A stretch of DNA of 64,000 nucleotides, taken from the NCBI GenBank assembly GCA_947482665.1, contig CANKJK010000008.1:62001-126000 (forward strand). Reading direction: 5' to 3'. The stretch's first letter is position 1. Each line of letters opens with the position of its first letter. Position numbers and translations under genes: made by a program. The DNA is from Acidobacteriota bacterium. GTDB lineage: Bacteria > Acidobacteriota > Vicinamibacteria > Vicinamibacterales > UBA2999. Below the pieces are notes generated by a model, which saw only the letters and a program-made list of their open reading frames with translations, did not search any database and was not told the DNA's origin. Of this stretch, positions 37,328 through 44,877 are shown in pieces.

Positions 37328-38371
37328 TCAGTGGTCCTGGTCCGAATCGCCGTACGTGATGTGCCAGCCGTCGGTCTGTTCGTAGAAGCCCGGGGGCACT
37401 TCGACGGCGTTGATCTTGACCGCCACGTCGATCCCGGACTTGATCTGGAAATAGCCGTTGCGCTTCAGCACCCGCCGGAAGGCGGCGTGCATCATGAAGC
37501 AGCGTACCTTGTCCGTGTCCTCCGCGCGGGCCTCGCGGTCCACCCAGCGGAGGAGCGTCTTGAGTCCGGAGACGTCGCCGGGCGCCACCAGCATGTCGAC
37601 AATGAGCGTGACCCTGCCGAGCGGTTCGTGCAGGTGCCGGTAGACGGCATACCCGTGGACTTCGCCTTCGCGCTTCAGCGCCACGACGGCATAGCGGACA
37701 TGCGGCGGTTCGATGTAGCGCCAGTTCAAGTAGGCGGCATCCCGGCGCACGGCCAGATCAAACTGTGGTGCAAGGCGATCCCAGAGCGCCGTGAAGGAGG
37801 CGTCGAACCGGCGGATGGGCTCACACTCGGCGCGCAACGGCCGCGATCGCGCCACGATGCGGATGACCGGCAGTGTGAGCGCGGAGATTAGCCGGTTCAG
37901 CAGGACGGGCAGACTCGGCAGACGCAGTGCCCGCCGTGTCAGCGGCTTTACCAGACACGGCAGCGCCGTCGGCGCCGGCCAGTGCAGCCGGTCATAGACC
38001 GCGCGCGTGGTCTGGGGCACGCCGAGCGTCAGCGCAGCGCCGGTGTTGCGGTCCCACGTGCGGATGAGCGCTTCGTCGAGCGCGAGCGACTCGCGTTCCG
38101 GTGTGACGTAGGCTTCGGCACCCCACGCAGCGTCTACATTCATGCCGCGTAGCGAGAGTCGGACAGGAAGGGTCGGGAAGTGGCCGACGACAGTCGGACC
38201 TTCACGCGCAACCCACAGTCGCGGTTGCCCACCAGGGTTGCCCGGATTACGCCGGTGCAGCCAGTCCCAGCGCAGGGCCTGGGCTTCTGCCGCGTCCGGG
38301 CCGTGCGTGCGCCGGTAGAGCGTTTCAACCCCGCGGCGGTCCTCGGGGCGGAAGCGATCGATCTCCGCCAT
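37328..38371 (-). CDS. GNAT-like acyltransferase, possibly linked to surface polysaccharide
   Basis: A 347-residue cytoplasmic protein. The N-terminal third (DRFRPEDRRGVETLYRRTHG; LWVAREGPTVVGHFPTLPVRL) and the C-terminal third (YAVVALKREGEVHGYAVYRHL) each look like a GNAT half, giving a tandem-GNAT layout as in FemAB-like or polysaccharide-linked acetyltransferases. The motif LRRDAAYLNWRYIEPP-type segment in the middle is common in such proteins beside capsule and exopolysaccharide loci. The acceptor is unknown. The start is ATG 38371, seven bases after the previous stop. Confidence 0.65.
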   Translation of the reverse strand: MAEIDRFRPEDRRGVETLYRRTHGPDAAEAQALRWDWLHRRNPGNPGGQPRLWVAREGPTVVGHFPTLPVRLSLRGMNVDAAWGAEAYVTPERESLALDEALIRTWDRNTGAALTLGVPQTTRAVYDRLHWPAPTALPCLVKPLTRRALRLPSLPVLLNRLISALTLPVIRIVARSRPLRAECEPIRRFDASFTALWDRLAPQFDLAVRRDAAYLNWRYIEPPHVRYAVVALKREGEVHGYAVYRHLHEPLGRVTLIVDMLVAPGDVSGLKTLLRWVDREARAEDTDKVRCFMMHAAFRRVLKRNGYFQIKSGIDVAVKINAVEVPPGFYEQTDGWHITYGDSDQDH

Positions 38372-38378
38372 CAGTCGA

Positions 38379-39224
38379 TCAGTTCGTGGCCGGTCTGGGG
38401 CCGGGGCCGGAGGGAGGTGTAAAGCCGGGATTCGTTGGAGAAATCGATGTCGGCGGCGCCACTGGTGATATCGAACCTGGGGCGCCGCCAGACGGCACTG
38501 GACCCGCGGGCCTTCCGGGGGTTGCAGGCGTACCGCCTGGTCCGCGTGGTGCTGAGCCTACTGGACTCGCCGCCGGCGGATATGGATAGCTACCGTCGCT
38601 ATTTGGGAAACGCGGCAGACCGCCTTGCGGGTTGGGCGCACCATGGGGGATCTGGCTCTGTCCATTGCCAGGGAATCCCATCTGGGCGCCGTTGACCGGA
38701 CCAGGCTGGTATGGAGGCACCCGCGCGGGCGGGTCAGCCGGGTCGTTGGAATCGTCGTCCTGGTCTGGCATGACCGGCGGCGGCTGATAGGCAGGCTGCG
38801 CCCGCTGCGCATTGCCCGCCATCGAGGGCGGCGGCGGTGCGGGCGCCGCGCTGGTGGCCAGGATCAGCACCTTGTCGAACTGCGACTGCGCCGGGTCGAG
38901 AACCGCGCCGGCGGGCCGGGCCGACACCATGTAGCCCGCCACGCCGCGCAGGACGATGTCGAGCGCCTGCCGCTCGGGCACTCCAGTCAACTGCAGGGTC
39001 ACCGGCATGCCCGTGACCTTGTCGCCATTGACCATCGCGACGCGTCCGATACGCGTCCATTCGGTCAGGATCTGTCGTACCGTCACGTTGCGTGCGTCGA
39101 GCGTCACCAGCCCGTCGCGCATGCTGAGCGTGACCTGCTGCGCGGCCACCGGAGCCGCCGAGATGCACAGGGCGATGAGAGCGAGAAGTGTGTAACGGCG
39201 CATGTGCGGCACCAACGACTTCAT
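38379..39224 (-). CDS. Secreted STN-like domain protein with long Pro/Gly-rich tail
   Basis: A 281-residue exported protein. The signal peptide (MRRYTLLALIALCISAAPVAA region) leads to a short domain at about residues 30-115 resembling the secretin/TonB short N-terminal (STN) fold: VTLSMRDGLVTLDARNVTVR, then ILTEWTRIG, GMPVTLQLTGVPERQALDIV and LRGVAGYMV. From about residue 130 it is low-complexity and rich in Pro, Gly, Ser and Asn, with no cysteine, ending RPATN. STN domains usually begin outer-membrane secretins or FecA-like receptors, but no barrel or secretin domain follows here. The start is ATG 39224 or ATG 39203, neither with a strong ribosome site. It may be a periplasmic adaptor (inference). 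Confidence 0.7.
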   Translation of the reverse strand: MKSLVPHMRRYTLLALIALCISAAPVAAQQVTLSMRDGLVTLDARNVTVRQILTEWTRIGRVAMVNGDKVTGMPVTLQLTGVPERQALDIVLRGVAGYMVSARPAGAVLDPAQSQFDKVLILATSAAPAPPPPSMAGNAQRAQPAYQPPPVMPDQDDDSNDPADPPARVPPYQPGPVNGAQMGFPGNGQSQIPHGAPNPQGGLPRFPNSDGSYPYPPAASPVGSAPRGPGGTPATPGRPAGPVPSGGAPGSISPVAPPTSISPTNPGFTPPSGPGPRPATN

Positions 39225-39275
39225 TTTACGGCCCGCCGACAGGGCAAGTCGAGGAAGTTCGGCCCGTGGCTGAGC

Positions 39276-40238
39276 CTAGACGCCGCGTTGGAAAGCGAGG
39301 ACGCGCTGAATGATCTCATCGAGCGGGACGCGCGGTCGGAACCCGATGGTGGCCTGAATCCGCGTGATATCCGGCACGCGGCGAGGCATATCCTCGAAGC
39401 CGGCCTCGTAGGCCTCTTCGTAGGGCACCGAGATGATGGGGGAGGCGCTCCCGGCAAGGTCGCGCACCCGCTCGGCCAGGGCCCGGATGGAAATCTCCTC
39501 CGGGTTGCCCACATTGAAGACCTGACCTACCGCTGACGGCGTCCGCGCCAGCGCGACCAGCGCGTCCACCACGTCGCCCACGTAGGTGAAGCTGCGCGAC
39601 TGCGTGCCGTCGCCATACACCGTGATGGGCTCGCCGGCGAGGGCCTGCCGCACGAACCGAGGGAGCACCATGCCGTACTGTCCGGTCTGTCTCGGGCCGA
39701 CAGTGTTGAAGAGCCGCACGACAATCACGGGCAGGCTCTGCTCCTTCCAGTAGGCCAGGGCCAGGAATTCGTCGATGAGCTTGCTGCAGGCATACGCCCA
39801 GCGGTGTTTGGACGTGGGCCCGAGCACGAGGTCTGCATCCTCCCGGAACGGCACGTGCGTACTCTTGCCGTACACCTCGGAACTGGACGTGATGAACACG
39901 GGCGTCCGAGAGCGGACGGCGTGTTTCAGGACGATGTCAGTGCCGTGCACGTTCGTTTCAATCGTGTGCACCGGCCGTTCGACGATGAGCTTCACGCCGA
40001 CGGCTGCCGCCAGGTGGAACACGAGATCCGCGTCGTCGACCAGCGTTCCGGTCAGCGCATCGTTCATGACCGAGTCGATCACCGTACGGAAGCGCGGATG
40101 GTCGCGGAAGCTCTCGACATTGGTCAACGATCCCGTCGAGAGGTCGTCGAGCGCCACGACGTCGTGCCCGTCAGCGAGGAGCCGCTCCCCGAGGTGCGAG
40201 CCGACGAAGCCGCAGCCGCCGGTAATGAGAACTTTCAT
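39276..40238 (-). CDS. NAD-dependent NDP-sugar epimerase/dehydratase
   Basis: A 320-residue extended short-chain dehydrogenase acting on a nucleotide sugar. The Rossmann motif GGCGFVGSHL is at residues 7-16 and the catalytic pair Tyr149/Lys153 in WAYACSK, with Ser in TSSSEVYG just before. Later VRLFNTVGPRQTGQYGMVLPRF and VYGDGTQSRSFTYVGDVV support the UDP-glucuronate decarboxylase / GDP-mannose dehydratase-like branch. The exact sugar is not known. The start ATG 40238 overlaps the aminotransferase stop by four bases. It is the last gene of the polysaccharide operon. Confidence 0.9.
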   Translation of the reverse strand: MKVLITGGCGFVGSHLGERLLADGHDVVALDDLSTGSLTNVESFRDHPRFRTVIDSVMNDALTGTLVDDADLVFHLAAAVGVKLIVERPVHTIETNVHGTDIVLKHAVRSRTPVFITSSSEVYGKSTHVPFREDADLVLGPTSKHRWAYACSKLIDEFLALAYWKEQSLPVIVVRLFNTVGPRQTGQYGMVLPRFVRQALAGEPITVYGDGTQSRSFTYVGDVVDALVALARTPSAVGQVFNVGNPEEISIRALAERVRDLAGSASPIISVPYEEAYEAGFEDMPRRVPDITRIQATIGFRPRVPLDEIIQRVLAFQRGV

Positions 40239-41350
40239 GCGTGGGTGCTCCCGTCGGGCCGATCCGCGGCGCGGACGGCCGTGATGATCCGGTCCACCTG
40301 GACCGGGGTGAGTGCTGGGTGAAGCGGAAGCGAGAACAGTTCGGCCGCGGCGCGGGCCGCGACCGGGCAGGCAGCTGGCGCCATGCTGGCGAAGGCTCGC
40401 TGTGCAGGGAGCGGGATCGGATAGTGAATCAAGGTGTCGATACCGGCCCGGTCGAGGCGGGCCCGGATATCGTCACGCTGGAAGTGCTGCACAGGAAACA
40501 GATGATATACGTGGCCCGGGTCGCACTCGGGCACGGGGATGGCGCGCGTCCCGTCCAATCCGGCACGGTATCGGGACGCGAGGGCACGCCGATGGGCGGT
40601 GCCGGCCTCGAGCCTCAGGAGCCGAACGCGCAGCACGGCGGCCTGCAGCTCATCGAGCCGGCTGTTGACGCCCGCGTCGACGTGCTCGTAGCGCGTGACC
40701 TGACCGCCATTCCGCAGGCACCTGAGCCGCGCCGCGAACGCCGCGTCGTTGGTGATGATGGCGCCGCCGTCCCCGACCGCCCCGAGGTTCTTCGTCGGAT
40801 AGAAGCTGAATGCGCCCGCGACGCCCGTCGTGCCGACGGGCCGCCCCCCCCAGGTGGCGAGGTGCGCCTGGCAGCAGTCCTCCACGAGCGGCACGCCTGC
40901 GCGGGTCGCCACGGCCGAGAGGGCCTGCAGATCGGCGGCCTGACCGAACAGGTGGACCGGCACGATGGCCTTCGTCCGGGACGTGAGGCGGTCCTGCAAC
41001 GACGTGGGATCCATTGTGAGACGACCGGGCTCGACATCGGCGAAGACCGGCCGTGCACCGACCATGGTCACCGCCAGCGCGGTGTAGGTGGCGGTCATGG
41101 CCGGGACGACCACTTCATCACCGGGGCCGACTCCCAGTGCTCGCAGAATGAGCGCGATCGCGTCGGTGCCGTTGCCGCAGCCGATGGCGTGCGCGGCGCC
41201 GCTGGCGCGCGCGAACTCCGCCTCAAACGCCTCGCCTTCGGGCCCGAGCACGAAGTGGCCGCGCGTCAGCACCCGGTCGATCGCCGCGCGGACCTCCGCG
41301 GCGTCTGCGCCCGGCGTGAGCGACAGGAACGGTATGCGCTCGATCGTCAC
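40235..41350 (-). CDS. DegT/DnrJ/EryC1-family sugar aminotransferase
   Basis: A 371-residue PLP-dependent enzyme that transfers an amino group to a keto-sugar nucleotide. The PLP-binding Lys187 is in SFYPTKNLGAVGDGGAI, the family's usual context, preceded by PLVEDCCQAHLA and VVPAMTATYTALAV. C-terminal HYPIPLPAQRAF is also typical. The start is GTG 41350, overlapping the previous stop by four bases (GTGA). Between two epimerases it probably makes an amino sugar for surface polysaccharide or lipopolysaccharide; which sugar is not decided. Confidence 0.91.
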   Translation of the reverse strand: MTIERIPFLSLTPGADAAEVRAAIDRVLTRGHFVLGPEGEAFEAEFARASGAAHAIGCGNGTDAIALILRALGVGPGDEVVVPAMTATYTALAVTMVGARPVFADVEPGRLTMDPTSLQDRLTSRTKAIVPVHLFGQAADLQALSAVATRAGVPLVEDCCQAHLATWGGRPVGTTGVAGAFSFYPTKNLGAVGDGGAIITNDAAFAARLRCLRNGGQVTRYEHVDAGVNSRLDELQAAVLRVRLLRLEAGTAHRRALASRYRAGLDGTRAIPVPECDPGHVYHLFPVQHFQRDDIRARLDRAGIDTLIHYPIPLPAQRAFASMAPAACPVAARAAAELFSLPLHPALTPVQVDRIITAVRAADRPDGSTHA

Positions 41351-42372
41351 GGTGCGATCGGGCCGCCGCCGGGTCCGTCGATGTAACGCGCGAGATGCTG
41401 GCGGTAGAAGGCGACCGTGCGGCGCAGGCCGTCCTCCAGCGTCACCTTCGGTGTCCAGCCAAGGACGGAGGCGATGAGCGACGAATCGCTGTAGAAACTG
41501 CCGATGTCGATGGCCTTCTTTTCAGCGGGCCAGGGCACCAGCCGCACGCGGCCGGACCCGGCCACCTGGACGAGTAGCGCGGTCAGGTCGCGGTGCGCGA
41601 TCGGCTGAGCGCCACCGACGTTGAGCGTCATGCCGTTACAAGCGTCCGATGCGCCCGCCCGAAGAAAGGCGTCGACGGTGTCGTCCACATAGACGAAGTC
41701 ACGCACCTGCGTGCCGTCGCCGTAGATCTCGATCTCGCGGTCCTCGACCGCGAGTCGGATGAACCAGCCGATGAAGCCCTGGCGGTTGTGGCGGATGAGC
41801 TGACGCGGACCGTAGATATTGGTCAGCCGCAGCGAACACGCGCGCACGCCATACACGTCGTTGTAGACGAGGTGGTAATACTCGCCCGCGACCTTGTTGA
41901 TGCCGTTGACGTCGGTCGGCCTGACAAGTTGGCGCTCCGAAACCGGCAGGCTGTCGGGCCGGCCGTAGACCTGGCGCGTGCCCGCGTAGACGACCTTCGT
42001 CGCCGGGTTGTTGTGACGGCAGGCCTCCAGCAGCACCAGTTGCGCGCGGCAGTTGATGTCGAGGTCCGTCTGCGGATCCCGGATGCTGTCGATGTGACTG
42101 ACCTGTCCGGCGAGGTTGAAGATCACATCGCGGCCCTGCACCAGGTAGTTCATGGTGCTCTGCTGCCGGATGTCGGCGACGTTCAGCGTGAGGCGGTCCT
42201 CGATGCCGTCGAGATTGAAGTGGTTCCCGCCGTATTCCGGGATGAGCGAGTCCACCACGATGACCTTCGCGCCCAGCTCGACGAGCCGGCGGGCGAGGTT
42301 GCTCCCGATGAAACCCATGCCGCCGGTGACCATGACCCGGCGGCCGCGGTAGAAGTCGGCCGGGTCCGTCAT
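41347..42372 (-). CDS. NAD-dependent epimerase/dehydratase with Asn at the catalytic Tyr site
   Basis: A 341-residue extended short-chain dehydrogenase of sugar nucleotide metabolism. The Rossmann motif TGGMGFIGSNLARRL is intact. Where the active-site YxxxK should be, the sequence reads N156-G-I-N-K160 (PTDVNGINKVAGEYYH), so Lys is kept but Tyr is replaced by Asn; the Ser region reads YAGTRQVYG. Nearby tyrosines (164-165) could conceivably serve. The rest, RLTNIYGPRQLIRHNRQG and YGDGTQVRDFVYVDDTVDAF, is normal. It may be a divergent enzyme class or a binding protein. The start ATG 42372 overlaps the upstream GT2 stop (ATGA). Confidence 0.86.
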   Translation of the reverse strand: MTDPADFYRGRRVMVTGGMGFIGSNLARRLVELGAKVIVVDSLIPEYGGNHFNLDGIEDRLTLNVADIRQQSTMNYLVQGRDVIFNLAGQVSHIDSIRDPQTDLDINCRAQLVLLEACRHNNPATKVVYAGTRQVYGRPDSLPVSERQLVRPTDVNGINKVAGEYYHLVYNDVYGVRACSLRLTNIYGPRQLIRHNRQGFIGWFIRLAVEDREIEIYGDGTQVRDFVYVDDTVDAFLRAGASDACNGMTLNVGGAQPIAHRDLTALLVQVAGSGRVRLVPWPAEKKAIDIGSFYSDSSLIASVLGWTPKVTLEDGLRRTVAFYRQHLARYIDGPGGGPIAP

Positions 42373-43166
42373 CGCACTGATCTCTGTGACGCCGTTCCTG
42401 CTGCCGGGCTCGCGCCGGCCGTCAGCGCGACTGTGCCCTGCCGTCGAAGGACCACGAGCTGAAACCACAGCTTGAGGACGTCCACGCCCGTCCAGAACAC
42501 GCGGCGCAGGTTGAAGAACTGCGAGCGGCCGTGCGTGCGGTGATAGTGGTGCACGGGGACTTCCACGATCCGAAAGCCCGCCGCCTGGATCTTCCGCATC
42601 ATCTCGAGACAGATCACGCCGGTATTCTTCTCGAGCACGACGCGGTCGAAGATCGCGCGTCGCATCAGGCGGAAGTCACAGTCCACGTCCCGTACCTGCA
42701 GGTGGAACAGGAACTTCACCGTGTGATGGTAGAGCGTGCCGATGATGACGCGGTACCACGGGTCGGACCGCTCGATCTTGTAGCCGTTGACCAGGTCGAC
42801 GTCGGGTGCCATCCGGGCCCACAGCAGCGCGAACTCGTCAGGGTCGTACTGGGCGTCTCCGTCGGTGTAGGCGACCCACTCCTTGGTGGCCGAGGCGAAT
42901 CCCGTGCGGAGCGCACCGCCGTAGCCGCGGTTCTTCGGGTGATGCACGACGCGCACCTGTGCGTACGTGCGCGCCAGTTCATCGGCGACGGAGCCGGTGG
43001 CATCGGCGCTCCCGTCATTGACCACGATCACCTCGAAATCGTGGGTGAGCCGGGAGGCTGTCTGGACCGCGCGGATGACAAGGCTCGCGATCGTCCCGGC
43101 GTCGTTATAGGCCGGAAAGAAGATCGAGAGGCTCGGAGGAGCCGCCGGCGTGGAAGACGTGGTCAT
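42369..43166 (-). CDS. Family 2 glycosyltransferase (dolichyl-phosphate-mannose-synthase-like)
   Basis: A 265-residue GT-A glycosyltransferase. SIFFPAYNDAGTI opens the fold, VIVVNDGSADATG and NRGYGGALRTGF bind the nucleotide sugar, and the metal motif lies in AYTDGDAQYDPDE. GYKIERSDPWYRVI and VDCDFRLMRR match the polyprenyl-phosphate-sugar synthase group. It probably charges a lipid carrier with a sugar for polysaccharide or glycan export. The C-terminal FNLRRVFWTGVDVLKLWFQL may touch the membrane. The start ATG 43166 overlaps the previous stop (ATGA). Confidence 0.9.
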   Translation of the reverse strand: MTTSSTPAAPPSLSIFFPAYNDAGTIASLVIRAVQTASRLTHDFEVIVVNDGSADATGSVADELARTYAQVRVVHHPKNRGYGGALRTGFASATKEWVAYTDGDAQYDPDEFALLWARMAPDVDLVNGYKIERSDPWYRVIIGTLYHHTVKFLFHLQVRDVDCDFRLMRRAIFDRVVLEKNTGVICLEMMRKIQAAGFRIVEVPVHHYHRTHGRSQFFNLRRVFWTGVDVLKLWFQLVVLRRQGTVALTAGASPAAGTASQRSVR

Positions 43167-44059
43167 CGAGCGCCGCCCACTTTATCCCGGTCTCCGGAGC
43201 CCGGCAACGCCGCGCCGCTCCTGAGCGTGGTGATCTGTTCGGAGACCAGACCGACGAGGAAGACCAGCGCTGAGAAGAGCAGCAGCACGACCGCGCCATT
43301 CGGAATCCGGCCGTGCGCGGCGGCCGTCCACGCGCCGTAGGCGGCACCCAGTACGAAGGCGGCGCCGGCTACCGGCGCGAAGATCAGCAGCGGACTGTAG
43401 AGGGTGATGACCTTCAGGAGAATCAGCAGGAAGGTCGCTCCGTCGCGCGCGAAGCGGATCTTCGACGTGCCCGTTCGTGCGGCGGCCCGGATCGGGAGGA
43501 AGAGCACGCTGTAGCCGGCCTTGATGAAGGTCAGCGTGGTTGTCGTCGGCGTGGAGAAGCCGTTCGGCAGCAGGGGCAGGCATTCGAGCAGGCAACTGCG
43601 GCGGGCACCGCGGAAACCCGACGTCAGGTCGGGCACGCGCATGCCGGTCAGATAACTGGCGAGCGCATTCAGCAGGCCGTTGCCAAGGCGACGGCCGGCA
43701 GTGGCCTGCGTCGCCGCATCACGGGCACCGACGACCAGGTCGTACTCGCCCAGCGGCGCGATGAGCCGCGCCGCGTCCGCCGGTTGATGTTGCCCGTCCG
43801 CGTCAACGATGAGGATGAACTCTCCCGTGGCGGCGCGGACGCCCGACTTCACCGCCGCGCCGTTGCCCTTGTTATAGGGATGACGGATGACACGTGCGCC
43901 GGCCGCCGCGGCCGTCTCGCCGGTGCCGTCGGTCGAGCCGTCGTCAATGACGAGGACTTCGTGCCAGCCCTCCGCGACGAGGCGGGTGACGACGCCCGCG
44001 ATGGCGCCTGCTTCGTTGAACGCGGGAATGACGACGCTGACGCTGGACGGAGCGGCCAC
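43163..44059 (-). CDS. Family 2 glycosyltransferase with C-terminal membrane helices
   Basis: A 298-residue GT-A glycosyltransferase: SVVIPAFNEAGAI, VIDDGSTDGTGE, NKGNGAAVKSGV, and IVDADGQHQPADA with the DxD metal motif. Two hydrophobic helices near the end (about residues 215-285) anchor it, as in bactoprenol glucosyltransferases. I chose GTG 44059 (MAAPSSVSVVIPAF), where the fold begins; GTG 44119 would add 20 residues. It heads a five-gene operon whose members all overlap by four bases, and it diverges from mraZ. Confidence 0.88.
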   Translation of the reverse strand: MAAPSSVSVVIPAFNEAGAIAGVVTRLVAEGWHEVLVIDDGSTDGTGETAAAAGARVIRHPYNKGNGAAVKSGVRAATGEFILIVDADGQHQPADAARLIAPLGEYDLVVGARDAATQATAGRRLGNGLLNALASYLTGMRVPDLTSGFRGARRSCLLECLPLLPNGFSTPTTTTLTFIKAGYSVLFLPIRAAARTGTSKIRFARDGATFLLILLKVITLYSPLLIFAPVAGAAFVLGAAYGAWTAAAHGRIPNGAVVLLLFSALVFLVGLVSEQITTLRSGAALPGSGDRDKVGGAR

Positions 44060-44244
44060 TGGAGCGGTCCAGCCTATCAGAGCAGCCTTGCCAGGGCGGC
44101 GGCAGGGCGCCCGAGCCACATCGGGCCACCGCTAGACCATCAGGGCGGCCTGGTCCACAGAACTGCATGGATTTTCACAGACCAAAGAGCGAAGATTGAT
44201 CGAACCAGATCGACACAAACGCTTTGGCATGTGTGATTTGGGCG

Positions 44245-44274
44245 TTGACTTCTCAAAAGGCCGTCCCATAGACT
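44245..44274 (+). promoter_or_regulatory. Promoter of the dcw cluster
   Basis: TTGACT (44245-44250) and TAGACT (44269-44274) are 18 bases apart, about 25 bases before the mraZ GTG. TGGGC lies at 44239-44243 just upstream. On the opposite strand CGGGA and TGGGA lie ten bases apart across the -10 region, which may be MraZ boxes in reverse orientation. The 239-base gap between the GT2 gene and mraZ holds nothing else I can name. Confidence 0.6.
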
Positions 44275-44298
44275 CCCGGTGGAGCATTCTGGCTTTCA

Positions 44299-44787
44299 GT
44301 GGAGCTAAAGGGCCTACGCGGCAGCGCAACGACCCGGATTGACGACAAGGGACGCCTCAAGATCCCGTCGATTTTCCGGAGCGTGATTCAGGACCGGCAT
44401 GGGGCGGACGTGTTTGTCACGAGCCTCACCGGCGAGTGCGTCCTGATCTACCCACTGACGGAATGGGTCTCCCTCGAACAGCGGTTGCTCGATCTCCCCG
44501 AGCAACTGCCGGAACGGCTCAAGTTTCTTGAGTTGGTGAACTACTTCGGCCAGGAGGGTGAACTGGACAGCCAGGGCCGCGTGCTGATTCCGACGCTCAT
44601 CCGTCAGGAAGCAGCGATCGCGGGCGACGTGCGGGTCTACGGACGCATTACGCACCTGGAAGTCTGGAACGCCACCCGAGTCGAAGCGCGCAACACGGGC
44701 AATCGCTGGACCCGCGAGGACGGCGAGCGGTTGTCGGAATACACGAAGCGGCTGTCGTCGCCCGGCTCCCCGGGCGGCTCGCGATAG
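44299..44787 (+). CDS. mraZ: Transcriptional regulator MraZ
   Basis: A 162-residue DNA-binding repressor of the division cluster, of the AbrB/MraZ swapped-hairpin fold. Two repeats are visible: TTRIDDKGRLKIPSIFR (about 11-27) and GELDSQGRVLIPTLIR (about 87-102). The start is GTG 44299 (MELKGLRGSA). It is the first gene of the cluster and in other bacteria binds direct repeats at its own promoter. It has a C-terminal extension of about 20 residues (SSPGSPGGSR). Confidence 0.93.
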   Translation: MELKGLRGSATTRIDDKGRLKIPSIFRSVIQDRHGADVFVTSLTGECVLIYPLTEWVSLEQRLLDLPEQLPERLKFLELVNYFGQEGELDSQGRVLIPTLIRQEAAIAGDVRVYGRITHLEVWNATRVEARNTGNRWTREDGERLSEYTKRLSSPGSPGGSR

Positions 44788-44812
44788 CCGCCGATTTCCT
44801 CAGTTGCGGCGC

Positions 44813-44864
44813 CTGGCCGGCGCCGTGACCGACGCGGGACCTCCCGCGTCGTACGCCAGGCCAG
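44813..44864 (+). other. Large hairpin between mraZ and rsmH
   Basis: An 8 bp perfect stem GACGCGGG/CCCGCGTC (44831-44838 with 44843-44850) sits inside an outer stem CTGGCC/GGCCAG (44813-44818 with 44859-44864). No T-run follows, so it is not a standard terminator. It may be an RNA-processing or ribosome-access element. Confidence 0.5.
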
Positions 44865-44877
44865 GGGTTCGGGGTTC

